Assembly (NCBI GenBank): GCA_963730305.1
Contig: CAVSRB010000002.1
Span: 310,001-374,000, forward strand
Direction of reading: 5' to 3'
From: CAMYMQ01 sp963730305
Lineage (GTDB): Bacteria; Pseudomonadota; Alphaproteobacteria; Bin65
Length of the DNA stretch: 64,000 nt
The translations under genes and the position numbers were made by a program. A model generated the notes under the pieces. That model was not told the origin of the DNA, searched no databases, and saw nothing but the letters and a program-made list of their open reading frames with translations. Of the stretch, positions 35,183 to 44,322 are shown one piece after another. Position 1 is the first letter of the stretch. Each line of letters opens with the position of its first letter.

Positions 35183-37572
35183 TCAATCGTTCACCGCGAT
35201 CTCGGTCGCCACCGACAGGATCGTGCAGGGCAGCGGCGCCGACTGGGCGACGCGCCACAGCGGGGCGGCGCTGCGCTGCCAGCCGAGCGCGCGGACGGCG
35301 AGGTCGCCGGTGAACGACACCGGGCCGGTGTCGAGCACGCCGGTCTCGCCGATGTGGCGGAAGGGCAGGTCGCGGTATCCGCCGCCGGTGTCGACCCGGA
35401 GCGTCTTGGCGTCGAGCAGGCGGAAGGTCGCCTCGACCAGTCGGATCGGCGAGCCCTGGGCCGAGCCGCGCGGGCTGTTGACCGATGGCGGCAGCGGCTC
35501 GACCTCCATGGTGAAGGGCAGGCCGGCCTCGATCGCCGCGGCGGGGTAGAGCAGGGTGATCGCGCCGCCGCTCACCGTCGCGTCGGGCGCCACCGCCCCG
35601 TCGGCGACCACGGCGATCGTCGCGCCCTCGAGATGGTCGAGCCCGCTCCACTCGTCCTGGGGCGACCCGCTCTCGCCGGTCAGTGCGGCATCGGTGGTCA
35701 GCGTATCGTCGAAGCGCTCGACGAACAGCGCACCGTCTCGCTCGACCAGCAGGTAGACGATGTCGTCGACGACGCAGACGGAGCGGAACAGGCCGTCGGT
35801 GGTCTGCAGGCTCCACGCGGTGACCCGCTCGGCGCGGTAGACGGTGACGGTCGCGAGCGTGCCGTCGGCCATCACAACGTGGAACAGCCGGCCGCCCTGG
35901 TCGTAGTCCTGGTCCTGCGGGTCGGCGATCAGGTGCCGGGCGAGCAGCGCCAAGTCGTTGGCCTGATAGGCCTGCTCGACGTCGGCGTAGAGGAACTCGC
36001 GCAGCTCGCTGCCGTTGCGTGCGGCGAACAGGGTGGCGCCGTCGACGTCTCGCGGCGGCACGTTGCGGTCGATCGGCGAGCCGACCCGGGTCTGGCGCTT
36101 GAGCTGGATGTTCTCCGGGGTGAGCGGGTCGCCCGGTGACCATCCACTCGGCGCCCGAGGTCAGCACCTGGAGGTGGCGGCCGGAGAAGACGTTGCGCAC
36201 GGCGTTGACCTGGTCCGACAGGATCGGCGAACTCGATCGCCGCGTCGTCGAGGCCCTCGCCCAGGTCGAAGTTGAACAGGTCGCCGGACTTGGACAGCCA
36301 CAGCCGGTTGGGCAGGTCGCGCGCGCCGCCGATCACCAGCCGGTCCTGGTGGAAGACCACGCTCGCCGGCCAGCCGCGCAGGCTCGACAGCGCCGGCTCC
36401 TCCCAGTCCTTCGCCGCTTCGGTCGACTTCAGCACCTCCTTCACCGTCGCCGTCGCCGTGGTCGGCGCGCTCACGGCGGTGATCTCGACCTGCCGCTCCT
36501 CGATGCGGAAGCGCATGCCGACATGGGCGTCCTGGAACACCGCCGCCGAGGCGGTCAGCGTGATGCTGCTGTCGAGCGTCGTGCCGCTCGGCGTCAGCGT
36601 CACGTCGGCATCCGCGAACTTGTGGTAGGGCTGGCGTAGGGCGGTGCCGAGGGGGTTGTCGTCGGCATCCTTGCTGTCTTCCAGCACGAACTGCCAGTCC
36701 GACAGCTTCCAGTCCTCGACCGGGCCGCCGCCGGTCGCGATCGTCGCCCGCGTGAACCGCATCGGCGGCAGATCGGCGTGGACGACCAGCAGCGTGTCCG
36801 CGCTCTGCGCCCAGGCGATCTGGGCGATCCGGTCGGCGTCGACCGGCGAGGGCAGGTCGGCGACCCAGGCGTCGTCGGCATAGACGGCGATATTGCGGTC
36901 GGTGACGACCAGCAGATAGGTCTGCTCGGTGTTGAACTCGAAGGCGATGGCGCGTCCGGGCGACACCGCGCCGGTGTCGACCCACAGGGTGAAGTCCGCG
37001 AGCTCGACGGTGGCCGTGCCCAGGTCGGTGCCGCCGATCCGCGCCAGCCGCCAGTAGCGCGCCGCGACCGGCCCGGTGCGGCGGAAGCCCTCGGCGCGGG
37101 TGCCGACATTGGTGACCGCGCCGAAGTCGGTCCAAGCGACCCCGTCGTTCGAATGCTGGATGCGGAACTCGCCCGCGCTCTCACCGGCGGTCAGGCGCAG
37201 GCCGATGGCGTCGGCGAACAGCACCGGCCGGGCGCTGCCCAGGTCGTACTGGACCACGACGTAAGGATCGGTCGTGCCGACGGTCGCGGTCGTCGACAAC
37301 AGGGTCGCGGGGTCGTCGTCGAGCGCGTTGGCGGCGGTGCCGCCGCTGGGTGCGGTCGGCGTCACCCCGGTGGTGATCCGGTCGAGCCGGCCGCGCGCGG
37401 TGGCGACGTAGCGGGTGCCCGGCCGGCGGCTGACGCCGCCAGTCGGATGGATGAAGACGTTGCGCAGCCGCGCCGCGCCGTTCTCGAAGGCGGTCAGGTC
37501 GCCGCGGCCGAGCAGCTCGGGCGAGACCTCGCCGGCGGTGAAGTTGGTCTTGAGCGTCCGGATCCGGGTCAC
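35183..37572 (-). CDS. Tail tubular protein B-like (nozzle) protein, two frameshifts
   Basis: About 795 residues when two extra bases (near 36132 and 36228) are removed. The N-terminus TRIRTLKTNFTAGEVSPELL with RGDLTAFENGAARLRNVFIH is the usual start of this podophage family. A discoidin-like insert (GEFRIQHSNDGVAWTDFGAV) lies near residues 120-180. The junction region then reads SDQVNAVRNVFSGRHLQVLT, and after the second shift DPLTPENIQLKRQTRVGS. It forms the lower tail nozzle with tail tubular A. The start GTG overlaps the upstream stop codon (GTGA). Confidence 0.82.
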
Positions 37573-38144
37573 TGGCCGCGCGCCTCCAGCAACGAGAAGT
37601 CCTCGATGCGCGGCGGCGTCTCCTCCTGCGCGTCGATCAGGCGGGCGCGGCGGAACTCCTGCTCGGCGATCTTGCTCAAGAGCTCGGCGCGGCTCGTGCT
37701 CTCGGTCAGCGGCAGGCAGAACTCGGCCGCCAGCCGCGCGATCAGGGTCAGGTCGAAGAAGGGCGGGAAGGCACTCTCGTCGGGCCGGAAGATGTAGGTC
37801 AGGGTGACGGACTCGGCATTGGTGTGCAGCCGCCGCTCGACGATGCGATAGGCGAGCCCGCGCCCGGCGCCCGTGCCGCCGCCCGCCGACAGCGCGCGCA
37901 GGAAGTCGGCGGGAAGCTGGTAGGCATAGCTCCAGTCCGCGGTCGGCGTGGCTGACAGGCGCGGCAGGGTTGCCTGGCCGGTCGCGAAGTTCCACGGATG
38001 CGCCGACAGCAGCGCGTCGCGCACCGGCGGGTAGAGGTTGGCCGAGACCTCGGCCTCCGCGGTGCCTTCGTCGAAGGACGCGATCGTGCGCGCGCCGAGC
38101 TTCAACAGCGCGCGCGAGCACAGCGCGATGGAGGAAAGCGCCAT
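37569..38144 (-). CDS. Tail tubular protein A-like (gp11, head-tail adaptor)
   Basis: 191 residues starting ALSSIALCSRALLKLGARTI, with ALLSAHPWNFATGQATLPRL and YAYQLPADFLRALS, the family's hallmark phrases. It forms the ring between portal and nozzle. It is the first gene behind promoter A (38279-38307) and overlaps the nozzle gene by four bases. The length matches T7 gp11-type proteins. Confidence 0.87.
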   Translation of the reverse strand: MALSSIALCSRALLKLGARTIASFDEGTAEAEVSANLYPPVRDALLSAHPWNFATGQATLPRLSATPTADWSYAYQLPADFLRALSAGGGTGAGRGLAYRIVERRLHTNAESVTLTYIFRPDESAFPPFFDLTLIARLAAEFCLPLTESTSRAELLSKIAEQEFRRARLIDAQEETPPRIEDFSLLEARGQ

Positions 38145-38278
38145 CGTCGGGTCTCCCGATTGGGTGTGGTCGATGTGGTGATAGTGAAGGGCGGCAGGCC
38201 GCCGGCGAACGCCTTTGCGGTCGTGCCCGATGCTTAGGCCGGGACGGCCGCGGACACAGGTGTGGCGTTGATGACGCC

Positions 38279-38307
38279 TAATTAGGAAGCGGCCGGACCA
38301 AGTTCAA
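38279..38307 (-). promoter_or_regulatory. Phage promoter A with conserved leader
   Basis: On the minus strand: -35 TTGAAC (38307-38302), a 17-base spacer, -10 TAATTA (38284-38279). Transcription would begin near 38272 and reach the tail tubular A gene after about 128 bases. The spacer (GTCCGGCCGCT), the region after the -10 (TCAACGCCAC, GTG, CCGCGGCC) and the A/T-rich upstream block closely match the sequence at 43071-43099. The leader can pair AACGCC (38269-38264) with GGCGTT (38213-38208). Confidence 0.65.
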
Positions 38308-38379
38308 GGAATATTTTCCGAATCGCCCGAAGAAATTTGTGTGCGGGACGGAGCCACCAAGCCGCCAAGCTACTGGTCG

Positions 38380-38934
38380 CTACTCGCCGTCCGGGAAGGT
38401 GATGAAATGCGGCGGCACGGAGTCGGTCAACCAGACGCCATTGGCGCTCAGGTAGAAGACGTGGCCGGTGCCACGCAGGGCCCCGGCGGCGACGGTCAGG
38501 ATCACCGGCTTGCCGCGCCGCGCGCCGACCGCGGCGGCGCTCGCCTCGTCGGCGCTGAGATGGACATGGTGACGCTTCCCCGGGCGCAGGCCCTGGGCCC
38601 GGATCGATGTGAGGAAACGGTCGACCGTGCCGTGATAGAGCGTTGCCGGCGGCACCCGCGGCTCGAGCGCGAGGTCGACCGTGACGCTGTGCCCCTGCGC
38701 CGCGCGGATGCGCCGCCCGTCCTCGGAGAGGACGAACCGCTTCTTGTCGTTGTCGGCGACGACCCGTTCGAGCGTCGCGCGGTCGAGCGGGTGGGCGTGC
38801 CGGGCGAAGGCGGCGAGCAGCGTGTCGACCGCGACCCAGCCCTGCGCATCCAGCGCGATTCCGACCGTCTCCGGCTTGTGCCGCAGCACGAGGCTGAGGA
38901 ATTTCGAGTGGCGGACGAGGTTTTTGTTGCTCAT
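38380..38934 (-). CDS. kptA: RNA 2'-phosphotransferase, KptA/Tpt1 family
   Basis: A 184-residue, complete member. The N-terminal winged-helix lobe has LSLVLRHKPETVGI (Arg18-His19). The NAD-binding ART-like lobe has RIRAAQGHSVTVD (Arg77), LYHGT, and GKRHHVHLS (Arg121). The family moves an RNA 2'-phosphate to NAD+, giving ADP-ribose 1'',2''-cyclic phosphate. Bacterial roles are unclear, since most bacteria lack the tRNA ligase that makes the substrate. Here it lies in the late region of a phage island, after a toxin/immunity-like pair, so it may repair RNA or act on NAD-linked products during conflict. That is inference. Confidence 0.9.
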   Translation of the reverse strand: MSNKNLVRHSKFLSLVLRHKPETVGIALDAQGWVAVDTLLAAFARHAHPLDRATLERVVADNDKKRFVLSEDGRRIRAAQGHSVTVDLALEPRVPPATLYHGTVDRFLTSIRAQGLRPGKRHHVHLSADEASAAAVGARRGKPVILTVAAGALRGTGHVFYLSANGVWLTDSVPPHFITFPDGE

Positions 38935-39054
38935 GGCTGTACCCGTGCAGCCCTATTTTTTGCCAGGAACACAGGCTCGGATCTTCGGCAACGCCATGGA
39001 TCTTAACTTGAGTTGCCGGTTTGTTCTAGACACTTCACCGAGAAACTGGGTGCT

Positions 39055-39357
39055 TCAGGCGCGAATCATCGCTTCCAACAGGGCGTATGCGATTTGGTCC
39101 CAATAACCATACGGGCTTTGATCGTCTCCGGTGAAGGCGGCCCATTCATCGAGTATGTCATCGACGAACGGCAGATTGTCTCCGTCGTAGAAGACGCCAT
39201 CTTCCCACGCGATGCTCAAATCGATGAGAAACTGGCTGAAATCTGCAGTGGTCTTCACGTTACCGACCATGTCGTATAGCGCGTCGCGGCGTCGTGACAG
39301 CTCTTCTCCTCTCACTCTCGTCATTTCGCTTTTCCCTGTCTCGATCGTCTTATCCAA
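39055..39357 (-). CDS. Candidate immunity protein for the adjacent toxin-like domain
   Basis: A 100-residue acidic protein with KTTADFSQFLIDLSIAWEDG and FVDDILDEWAAFTGDDQSPY. The pattern (helix, acidic loop, Trp-rich end) resembles small immunity-type proteins such as the DUF7660 group; the match is by eye only. It overlaps the 3' end of the toxin-like gene by 37 bases, so the two are coupled, as in polymorphic toxin systems. Its base composition is lower in GC than the capsid genes. An alternative start at the inner ATG (39324) would avoid the overlap and remove 11 residues. Confidence 0.55.
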   Translation of the reverse strand: MDKTIETGKSEMTRVRGEELSRRRDALYDMVGNVKTTADFSQFLIDLSIAWEDGVFYDGDNLPFVDDILDEWAAFTGDDQSPYGYWDQIAYALLEAMIRA

Positions 39358-41214
39358 ACCTCGTGGATGTTCCAGGTCTTGTCGACTTTCTTCAATTCTT
39401 CTTTCAGTTCCGCGGGACGCAACACCCTATACCGCACTTTGACGCCAGCCAGCCTCGCTGCGACCAAGCGACGATTGTCGGCGGTAACCATCCGCCCTTT
39501 CAACTCGTAGAGCCCGATCGGCTCGACATCCTCCGGCTCGATCGTGCCGTTGCGTAACGCTTCTACATAAGCTGCCAGCGAGACTTTTTGCACGCTGCCG
39601 TCTGGCATCGGCAGGTAAATCATCTGTGCGATGCTGCCTTGCACCGTGCCAATTCGGTTGGGATCGATCTCGCCGCGTGGGGGAAAGTCCCGGTCGAACG
39701 CCTCGCCCGTGATGATGGTGTCCGGCGCAACTCGTTGCCACCTGGGCGCAAGCTCGCCGTCGGTCTTGGACAGTCGAGGAAGCCGCCGGAGCCGAGCCGG
39801 ATTGTAGAGCGAAGGCAGTGCGACGTTGCCGGTTCGCGGCCGGCTCCGTTTTGCGGCGTCTGCACGGACAAGCCGATATAAGAGCTCGTTTCGTTTGACC
39901 GCGGGCGGCGGCGCGTCGGGCTCTGGCTCGTTGGGTGCGCCGGCACCGACCGTGGGTCGGGACTTGCGGAGAAGCCGGATGGCGGCGCGCGCGGCCCCTC
40001 TTGGGCCAACCATGTTTGGTATGTTGCGGCGGAGGCGGTCGGCGAGGTGCTCGTCGGCGCGTAGTTGTTTGAGATTGGACTCGACCTCGGTCGCGCCAGG
40101 CCGTTTGCCGTCCTCGATACCGTCGAGCATGCCGTACAGGATGCCCTTCTGCCGCAGTGGCAGATCCGACGCCTGGATGGCCTTGTAGACGTCGAGAGCG
40201 ATCTTCGGTGTCGCCGTCAGCACCCGGTTGTAGAGCTCGAACGTCCTCCGGAAGAGGGTGACACCGTTGACCTTGATGACCTCGTCCGGGCGCCTGGGGT
40301 AAGGCGGTGGCGGGGACGGCCGTGCATCCCTCCCGGACGACGGCTCGCCCGGTTTGTTGGCGACCGGTTCGACGCGCGGCTTCGCGGCGCCCGACTGATT
40401 TGAGCGGGCGGGAGGGTAATCGCTTTCGGTGGCGACCGGCGCCGGGCGCCGTGCCCGCCCAGGCGACAATCCGCCGCCGCCAAGGGCGGCAACGATCTTC
40501 AACCGCTCGTTCTGCTGTTTCGCCAAGGCCTTCGCGGTCTGCAACCCCGCGACGCTCACTGCGGCGGCCCGGCTGGTCATGCCCTTCAGCGCCGGGTCGC
40601 CGGCAGTCGCGCGGCGGACCGTTTCGCCGACCGCTTGCTCAAGGGCATCGGCGAGCGTCTTCCGCTGGCGCCCGATCTGGTCGTGCAGCCCCGTCTCGGT
40701 CTCGCCACCCGGGTTCACGAAGCCGTCGGCCTTGAAGCCGTTGTCGCGCTGGTAAGCATAGATGCCGCGGGTCACCGCCGCCTTGTCGAACTCGGCGGTG
40801 GCCGGGCGCGGTCGGGTCGACCACGCGCGGGGCGTAGCCGACGCGCGCGAGGTTCGATTGGACCTTGGCCATGTCTTCGGGCCGGTTGGGACCGCGGCTG
40901 CCGACGGTCGCCCCGATCTTCGGTACCAGCGCAAAGCCGCCGCCGTTGTTCATCGCCTCGAGCGTCGGCCCGTCGGGCAGCACGACCCCGTCGGGGTCGT
41001 TGCCGGTGGCGATCTGGGATGCCTGGGTGGCGCCGGTATAGCCGGGCGCGAGGCCAGCGTTCTTGGCCTCATGGCGTTCGGAAATGTGGGCAAAGGGCGA
41101 GGCGCCGCTGCGTTCCTGGATCGGCCCGCTCAACCGGGCGAGGTCTTCGGGTGCGTTGGCGAATCCGGGGCCGACCGCGCCGGTCAGCACGATCGGGTCG
41201 TAGAGGTCGGGCAT
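39321..41214 (-). CDS. Peptidoglycan-binding virion protein with toxin-like C-terminus, one frameshift
   Basis: About 630 residues after removing one extra C near 40804. The N-terminus is PDLYDPIVLTGAVGPGFANA. A peptidoglycan-binding domain (about residues 100-175) reads MAKVQSNLARVGYAPRVVDP, then AVTRGIYAYQRDNGFKADGF and NPGGETETGLHDQIG. A Pro-rich linker follows. The last 130 residues (VSLAAYVEALRNGTIEPEDV, LKGRMVTADNRRLVAARLAG, ending WNIHEVWIRRSRQGKAK) resemble the DNRRL-type C-terminal toxin domains of polymorphic toxins. Position after the capsid gene suggests it is packaged or ejected. An immunity-like gene follows immediately. The toxin call is by pattern recognition only. Confidence 0.65.
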
Positions 41215-41395
41215 AGCGGGGTCTCATCGGAAGACGGAAAAGGAGTGCCCGGCGGCCGCGTCCCGGCGCGGGGGCCGGGACAGGCGCGGCATGGCGATCG
41301 CGCGCCGGCCCCGGACCGGGGAGCAATCCGGGGCAGGCCGCCGGGCGCCGGCCGGCCCGGGCGGAGGAACGGGCCGGCCGGAAGGCGGCCGACGG

Positions 41396-41665
41396 TCAGT
41401 CGGTGTCGGTGCCGCCGATGCCGGTGACGTCGTCGACGTCGACCACGCCCGCGGCCACGGCGTTGACGTGGAACATGCCGGCCTTGGGCGTGCCGCCGGT
41501 CTCGAGGTTGGCCATGATCATGTCGCCGGCGCGGAGCATGTCGGCGGCCTCGTTGAAGTAGCCGGCGGTGTCGGCGTCGGCGGCCACGTCGGCGGTGGTG
41601 TAGTGCCACAGCGTGAAGCCGTTGGCGTAGGCGAGCACGCTGAGGTTCTTGGACTGGTAGGCCAT
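41396..41665 (-). CDS. Small capsid-associated phage protein
   Basis: 89 residues starting AYQSKNLSVLAYANGFTLWH, then GYFNEAADMLRAGDMIMANL, and an Asp-rich end. Short proteins with this opening are common directly after the capsid gene in alphaproteobacterial podo- and siphoprophages; a head-decoration role is plausible but not shown. A strong terminator lies between the capsid gene and this one, so it may depend on readthrough or on its own promoter. Confidence 0.75.
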   Translation of the reverse strand: MAYQSKNLSVLAYANGFTLWHYTTADVAADADTAGYFNEAADMLRAGDMIMANLETGGTPKAGMFHVNAVAAGVVDVDDVTGIGGTDTD

Positions 41666-41695
41666 GGTGGGATCCTCTGTCTGGGTAGAGAAGGG

Positions 41696-41731
41696 GCAAA
41701 GAAAACGGCCCCTCCCGCGGGGGAGGGGCCG
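41696..41731 (-). terminator. Intrinsic terminator after the major capsid gene
   Basis: On the minus strand a perfect GC hairpin (arms GGCCCCTCCC and GGGAGGGGCC, 41730-41707) is followed by TTTTCTTT. It stands about 110 bases after the capsid stop codon and could cap a high-level capsid transcript. Confidence 0.8.
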
Positions 41732-41783
41732 ATGGACGCTCGAACGCGTGTCGTGATCGCGTTGAACCCGGCGATCGAGGAGC

Positions 41784-41804
41784 GGGCGGGTTACAAACCC
41801 GCCC
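41784..41804. repeat. Short GC palindrome, REP-like
   Basis: The arms GGGCGGGTT and AACCCGCCC (9 bp, loop ACA) are followed by CCTACGG. This GGGCGGGTT-type unit with a CTAC flank looks like the short extragenic palindromes found dispersed in many genomes. Only one copy is seen in the window. It has no T-tract, so it is probably not a terminator itself. Confidence 0.45.
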
Positions 41805-41840
41805 CTACGGGCCGTGCGGGTCCGGGGGCCACGACGGCGA

Positions 41841-42663
41841 TCAGCTCTCCAGGCAGCGCAGGGTGACGACGCCCTGGGCGTCGATCAGGGCCGAGCCCTG
41901 GCTCATCATGTTCGAGACGAAGTGGGCGGCGCGGTCGCCGTGCCAGGTGATGTCCGAGCTCACGTTGGCGCCGGCGGCGTGGCCGATGGCGGTCTTGTGG
42001 TACCAGTGGCAGAAGCGCACGTCGGAGCTCGTTCTTGGTCAGGCCCGAGTGGGGCAGCCACAGCGCGCCGAGCCACTTCTTGGCCTGGGCGCCGCGCCAC
42101 GGCAGCTCGTCCGGCCCGGCATAGTCCGCGTTGGCGAACTCGTCGATGCCGAGCAGCTCGCTCCACTGCTTCCAGCCGACCACGGCGACCCGCTGGCCGT
42201 CGTCCGGCACGTCGGCGTCGCCCAGCATCTCGAACGCCTCCAGCACCTTGGCCTTGGTCAGCCCGTCGGTGTCGGCGCCGGCGTAGTTGGTCGAGCCGTC
42301 GAGCGCGGCGATGATCAGCTCGTCGGTCTTGCGGCCGAGGGCATAGGCGCCGGCGTTGACCACGACCTGCCGCTCGTTGACGTTGGTCTTGATCTCGTCG
42401 AGCTTGTCGACCCAGTCGCCGGCGTAATAGTCCTGCAGCTGGGCCTCGACCGGCTCGTGGTCGACGTTCATCACCGGCACCTGGCCGTGGCGCGCCTTGG
42501 TCGAAGCCTGGCCCTTGCCCACCTTCTGGAACACGACGGTGGCGCCGATCACGTTGTCCCGCGTGCGCACGGTCTTGCGCAGCTTGGACCCCATTCGCTG
42601 ATAGGCGTTGTGGACCTCGGCCTCGTAGAGCTTGGAGAAGGCTTGATCGACGGATGTCGACAT
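41841..42663 (-). CDS. Major capsid protein, one frameshift
   Basis: 273 residues when one extra base near 42027 is removed. The first part reads STSVDQAFSKLYEAEVHNAY, VRTRDNVIGATVVFQKVGKG, and GDADVPDDGQRVAVVGWKQW. After the break the frame continues VRFCHWYHKTAIGHAAGANV and ends GSALIDAQGVVTLRCLES at 41841. This is the type of capsid protein that accompanies PF12236-like portals. It follows the scaffold gene and promoter B with its roughly 400-base leader. Without correction the protein would end in an unrelated Arg-rich tail. Confidence 0.85.
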
Positions 42664-43070
42664 CAGGGGCTCCTTTCGGATTGAGGACGATGGGAAAGAC
42701 GCCCTCGCGGCCGGTTGTCGGACGGGCCGCCGCGCCCCCGCCTGCCGACAGACGAGTTGTCAACGGGCGGGGGCCGACGGGTCCGGCCGATCGGGAGGAA
42801 CGAAAGGGGGTGCCCTTGCCCGTAGCAGGGGAACCCGAAAGCGGACCAGCGCCGGGCCGGGCGGAGGCTGCCGGGCCTGTGAGGGGGGAGGTGTGACCCC
42901 GCGCCCGTGCCGCCCGGTTGTCCGGCGACCGGTCCGCTACAAACGCCAGCGGCCCGCCCGCACGAAGCGAGCCGGGCCGCCGGCACGAAAAACGCCACGG
43001 CGCAACCGGGCCATCGCCCCTGTGGTCGGGCGACTTGGCCGCGGGCACACCCGTGGCGTTGACAGGGGAC
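42664..43070 (-). promoter_or_regulatory. Long capsid leader with attenuator-like hairpin
   Basis: No gene is supported in this 400-base stretch; it is the 5' leader of the capsid transcript. On the minus strand AACGCCACGG (43060-43051) pairs perfectly with CCGTGGCGTT (43000-42991), which runs directly into TTTTT. The result is a ten-base stem with a 50-base loop and a T-tract, about 70 bases after the predicted start site. This could be an attenuator or the end of a small RNA. GAAAGGAG just before the capsid ATG is a strong ribosome-binding site. Confidence 0.55.
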
Positions 43071-43099
43071 TATCTAGGGAGCGGGCGGAGACGAATCAA
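43071..43099 (-). promoter_or_regulatory. Phage promoter B, twin of promoter A
   Basis: On the minus strand: -35 TTGATT (43099-43094), 17-base spacer, -10 TAGATA (43076-43071), with an A/T-rich block (T8) just upstream. Transcription would start near 43064 and read the capsid gene. Identity with promoter A covers TCCTTGA, CCGCC/CCGCT in the spacer, CCTA-TAG around the -10, TCAACGCCAC, GTG and CCGCGGCC, all in register. Confidence 0.7.
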
Positions 43100-43113
43100 G
43101 GAAAAAAAACATA

Positions 43114-43272
43114 TTACAGGAACTTTATCACGATGTCGTCGACCTTGAGACCGTTGTCGCGCTGGAAGGCGGTGTTGGCGCGGGTGACGGTCGCCGGTCG
43201 CCCGGTCGCCCGGTCGGCGCGGCGGTAGCCGGGGGCGCCGGGGTCGGTGCCGAGATCGATCTGCGTCGCCAT
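43114..43272 (-). pseudogene. Remnant of a peptidoglycan-binding module upstream of the capsid gene
   Basis: A 52-residue frame containing TVTRANTAFQRDNGLKVDDI. It parallels AVTRGIYAYQRDNGFKADGF in the toxin-tipped virion protein. Upstream, a different frame reads SGSAPFASGLGG, similar to SGASPFAHISE of the same protein. I read it as a shortened, frame-broken paralogue covering about 43114-43430. No convincing start codon or ribosome-binding site is seen, so expression is doubtful. Confidence 0.45.
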
Positions 43273-43438
43273 GATCGAACCGGTGTAGGCGAGCGGCAGG
43301 GATCCGGGACCCTGGCCGGGTCGGGGCGGGATGCGTCGGGCGACGGCCGGGTGGGCTTCGGATTGCCCGACAGCCCGCCAAGGCCGCTGGCGAAGGGGGC
43401 GGAGCCGCTGGTCGCCTCGAGACCCGCCCCGGCCGGGC

Positions 43439-44292
43439 TTAGCGGTCCGGGTAGAGGCGGCGGAAGCCGTCCTCGACCTGGCGGACGATGCCGGGGTCGG
43501 CGTCGCGCCAGTAGCGGGGGTCGTCCATCAGCCGACGGAGGCCGGCCTCGTCGAGCCCCGGCGCGGTGTCGCCGGCGGGCAATAGCGAGGGCTCGTCCGA
43601 CGCCATCAGCCGGTTGAGCGCGCGCACACCGTTGGGGCTGGCGGCCAGGGCGGCGTACACGTCCGGGGGCAGGTTGGCCTCGCCCCAGGCACGGAGCTGG
43701 CGCGCGGTCTCCTCGAAACCCGCGGGGCCGCCCAGCTCGGCCTCGACCGTCGAGCGCTCGCGCAGGGTGGAGACCTCGCGGACCAGCGATTCGAGCAGCG
43801 GGACAACCTTCTCGGCGGCGAGGTCGTAGACGAGCTGGGCCTGGTCCTGGGTGAAGCCGGCGTCGTGCAGGGCGGCGTTGAGATCGGGGTCGCTCTCCAG
43901 CCAGGGATGGTCCGTCTCGATGTCATAAACGTCGTCGGCCGGGTCGTCGTCGCTCCGATCGTCGTTGTTGTCGTGCCCGGCGTGGTCGCGTCGCCAAGGT
44001 CGTCGCCGAACGCCGCATCGGCGAGGTCGTCGTCCTCGACGTCGTCGCCGGCCGGCGCGTCCGGGTCGTCGCCCAGGTCCAGGTCGGGGCCGGCATCGTC
44101 CGCGTCGCCGGCGAGGGCGCGCGCGCCCAGGTGGGCGCCGGCGCCAAGCTTGCGTTCGAGCGCGCGGTACGACTTGACCAGGGCGTCGACACGCACCGTG
44201 CCGCTATCCGGGTCGCGGAACTTGTCGGGCACGGCATCGGCGAGGCTATCGGCCGCGGGGCCGGTGTCGAAGTCGAGCTCGTGTTCGTGCAT
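43439..44292 (-). CDS. Capsid assembly (scaffold) protein, one frameshift
   Basis: About 284 residues after restoring one missing base near 43990. The N-terminal third is very acidic (DPDSGTVRVDALVKSYRALE, then many Asp). The rest reads HPWLESDPDLNAALHDAGFT, LVYDLAAEKVVPLLESLVRE and ends VEDGFRRLYPDR. Acidic, helical scaffold proteins encoded between portal and capsid are typical of T7-like podophages; they are expelled on maturation. The end MDDPRYWRDADPGIVRQ is a common C-terminal head-binding motif. Confidence 0.78.
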
Positions 44293-44322
44293 TGCGGGTC
44301 TCCTGTGCGTGGGATAGGCGGC

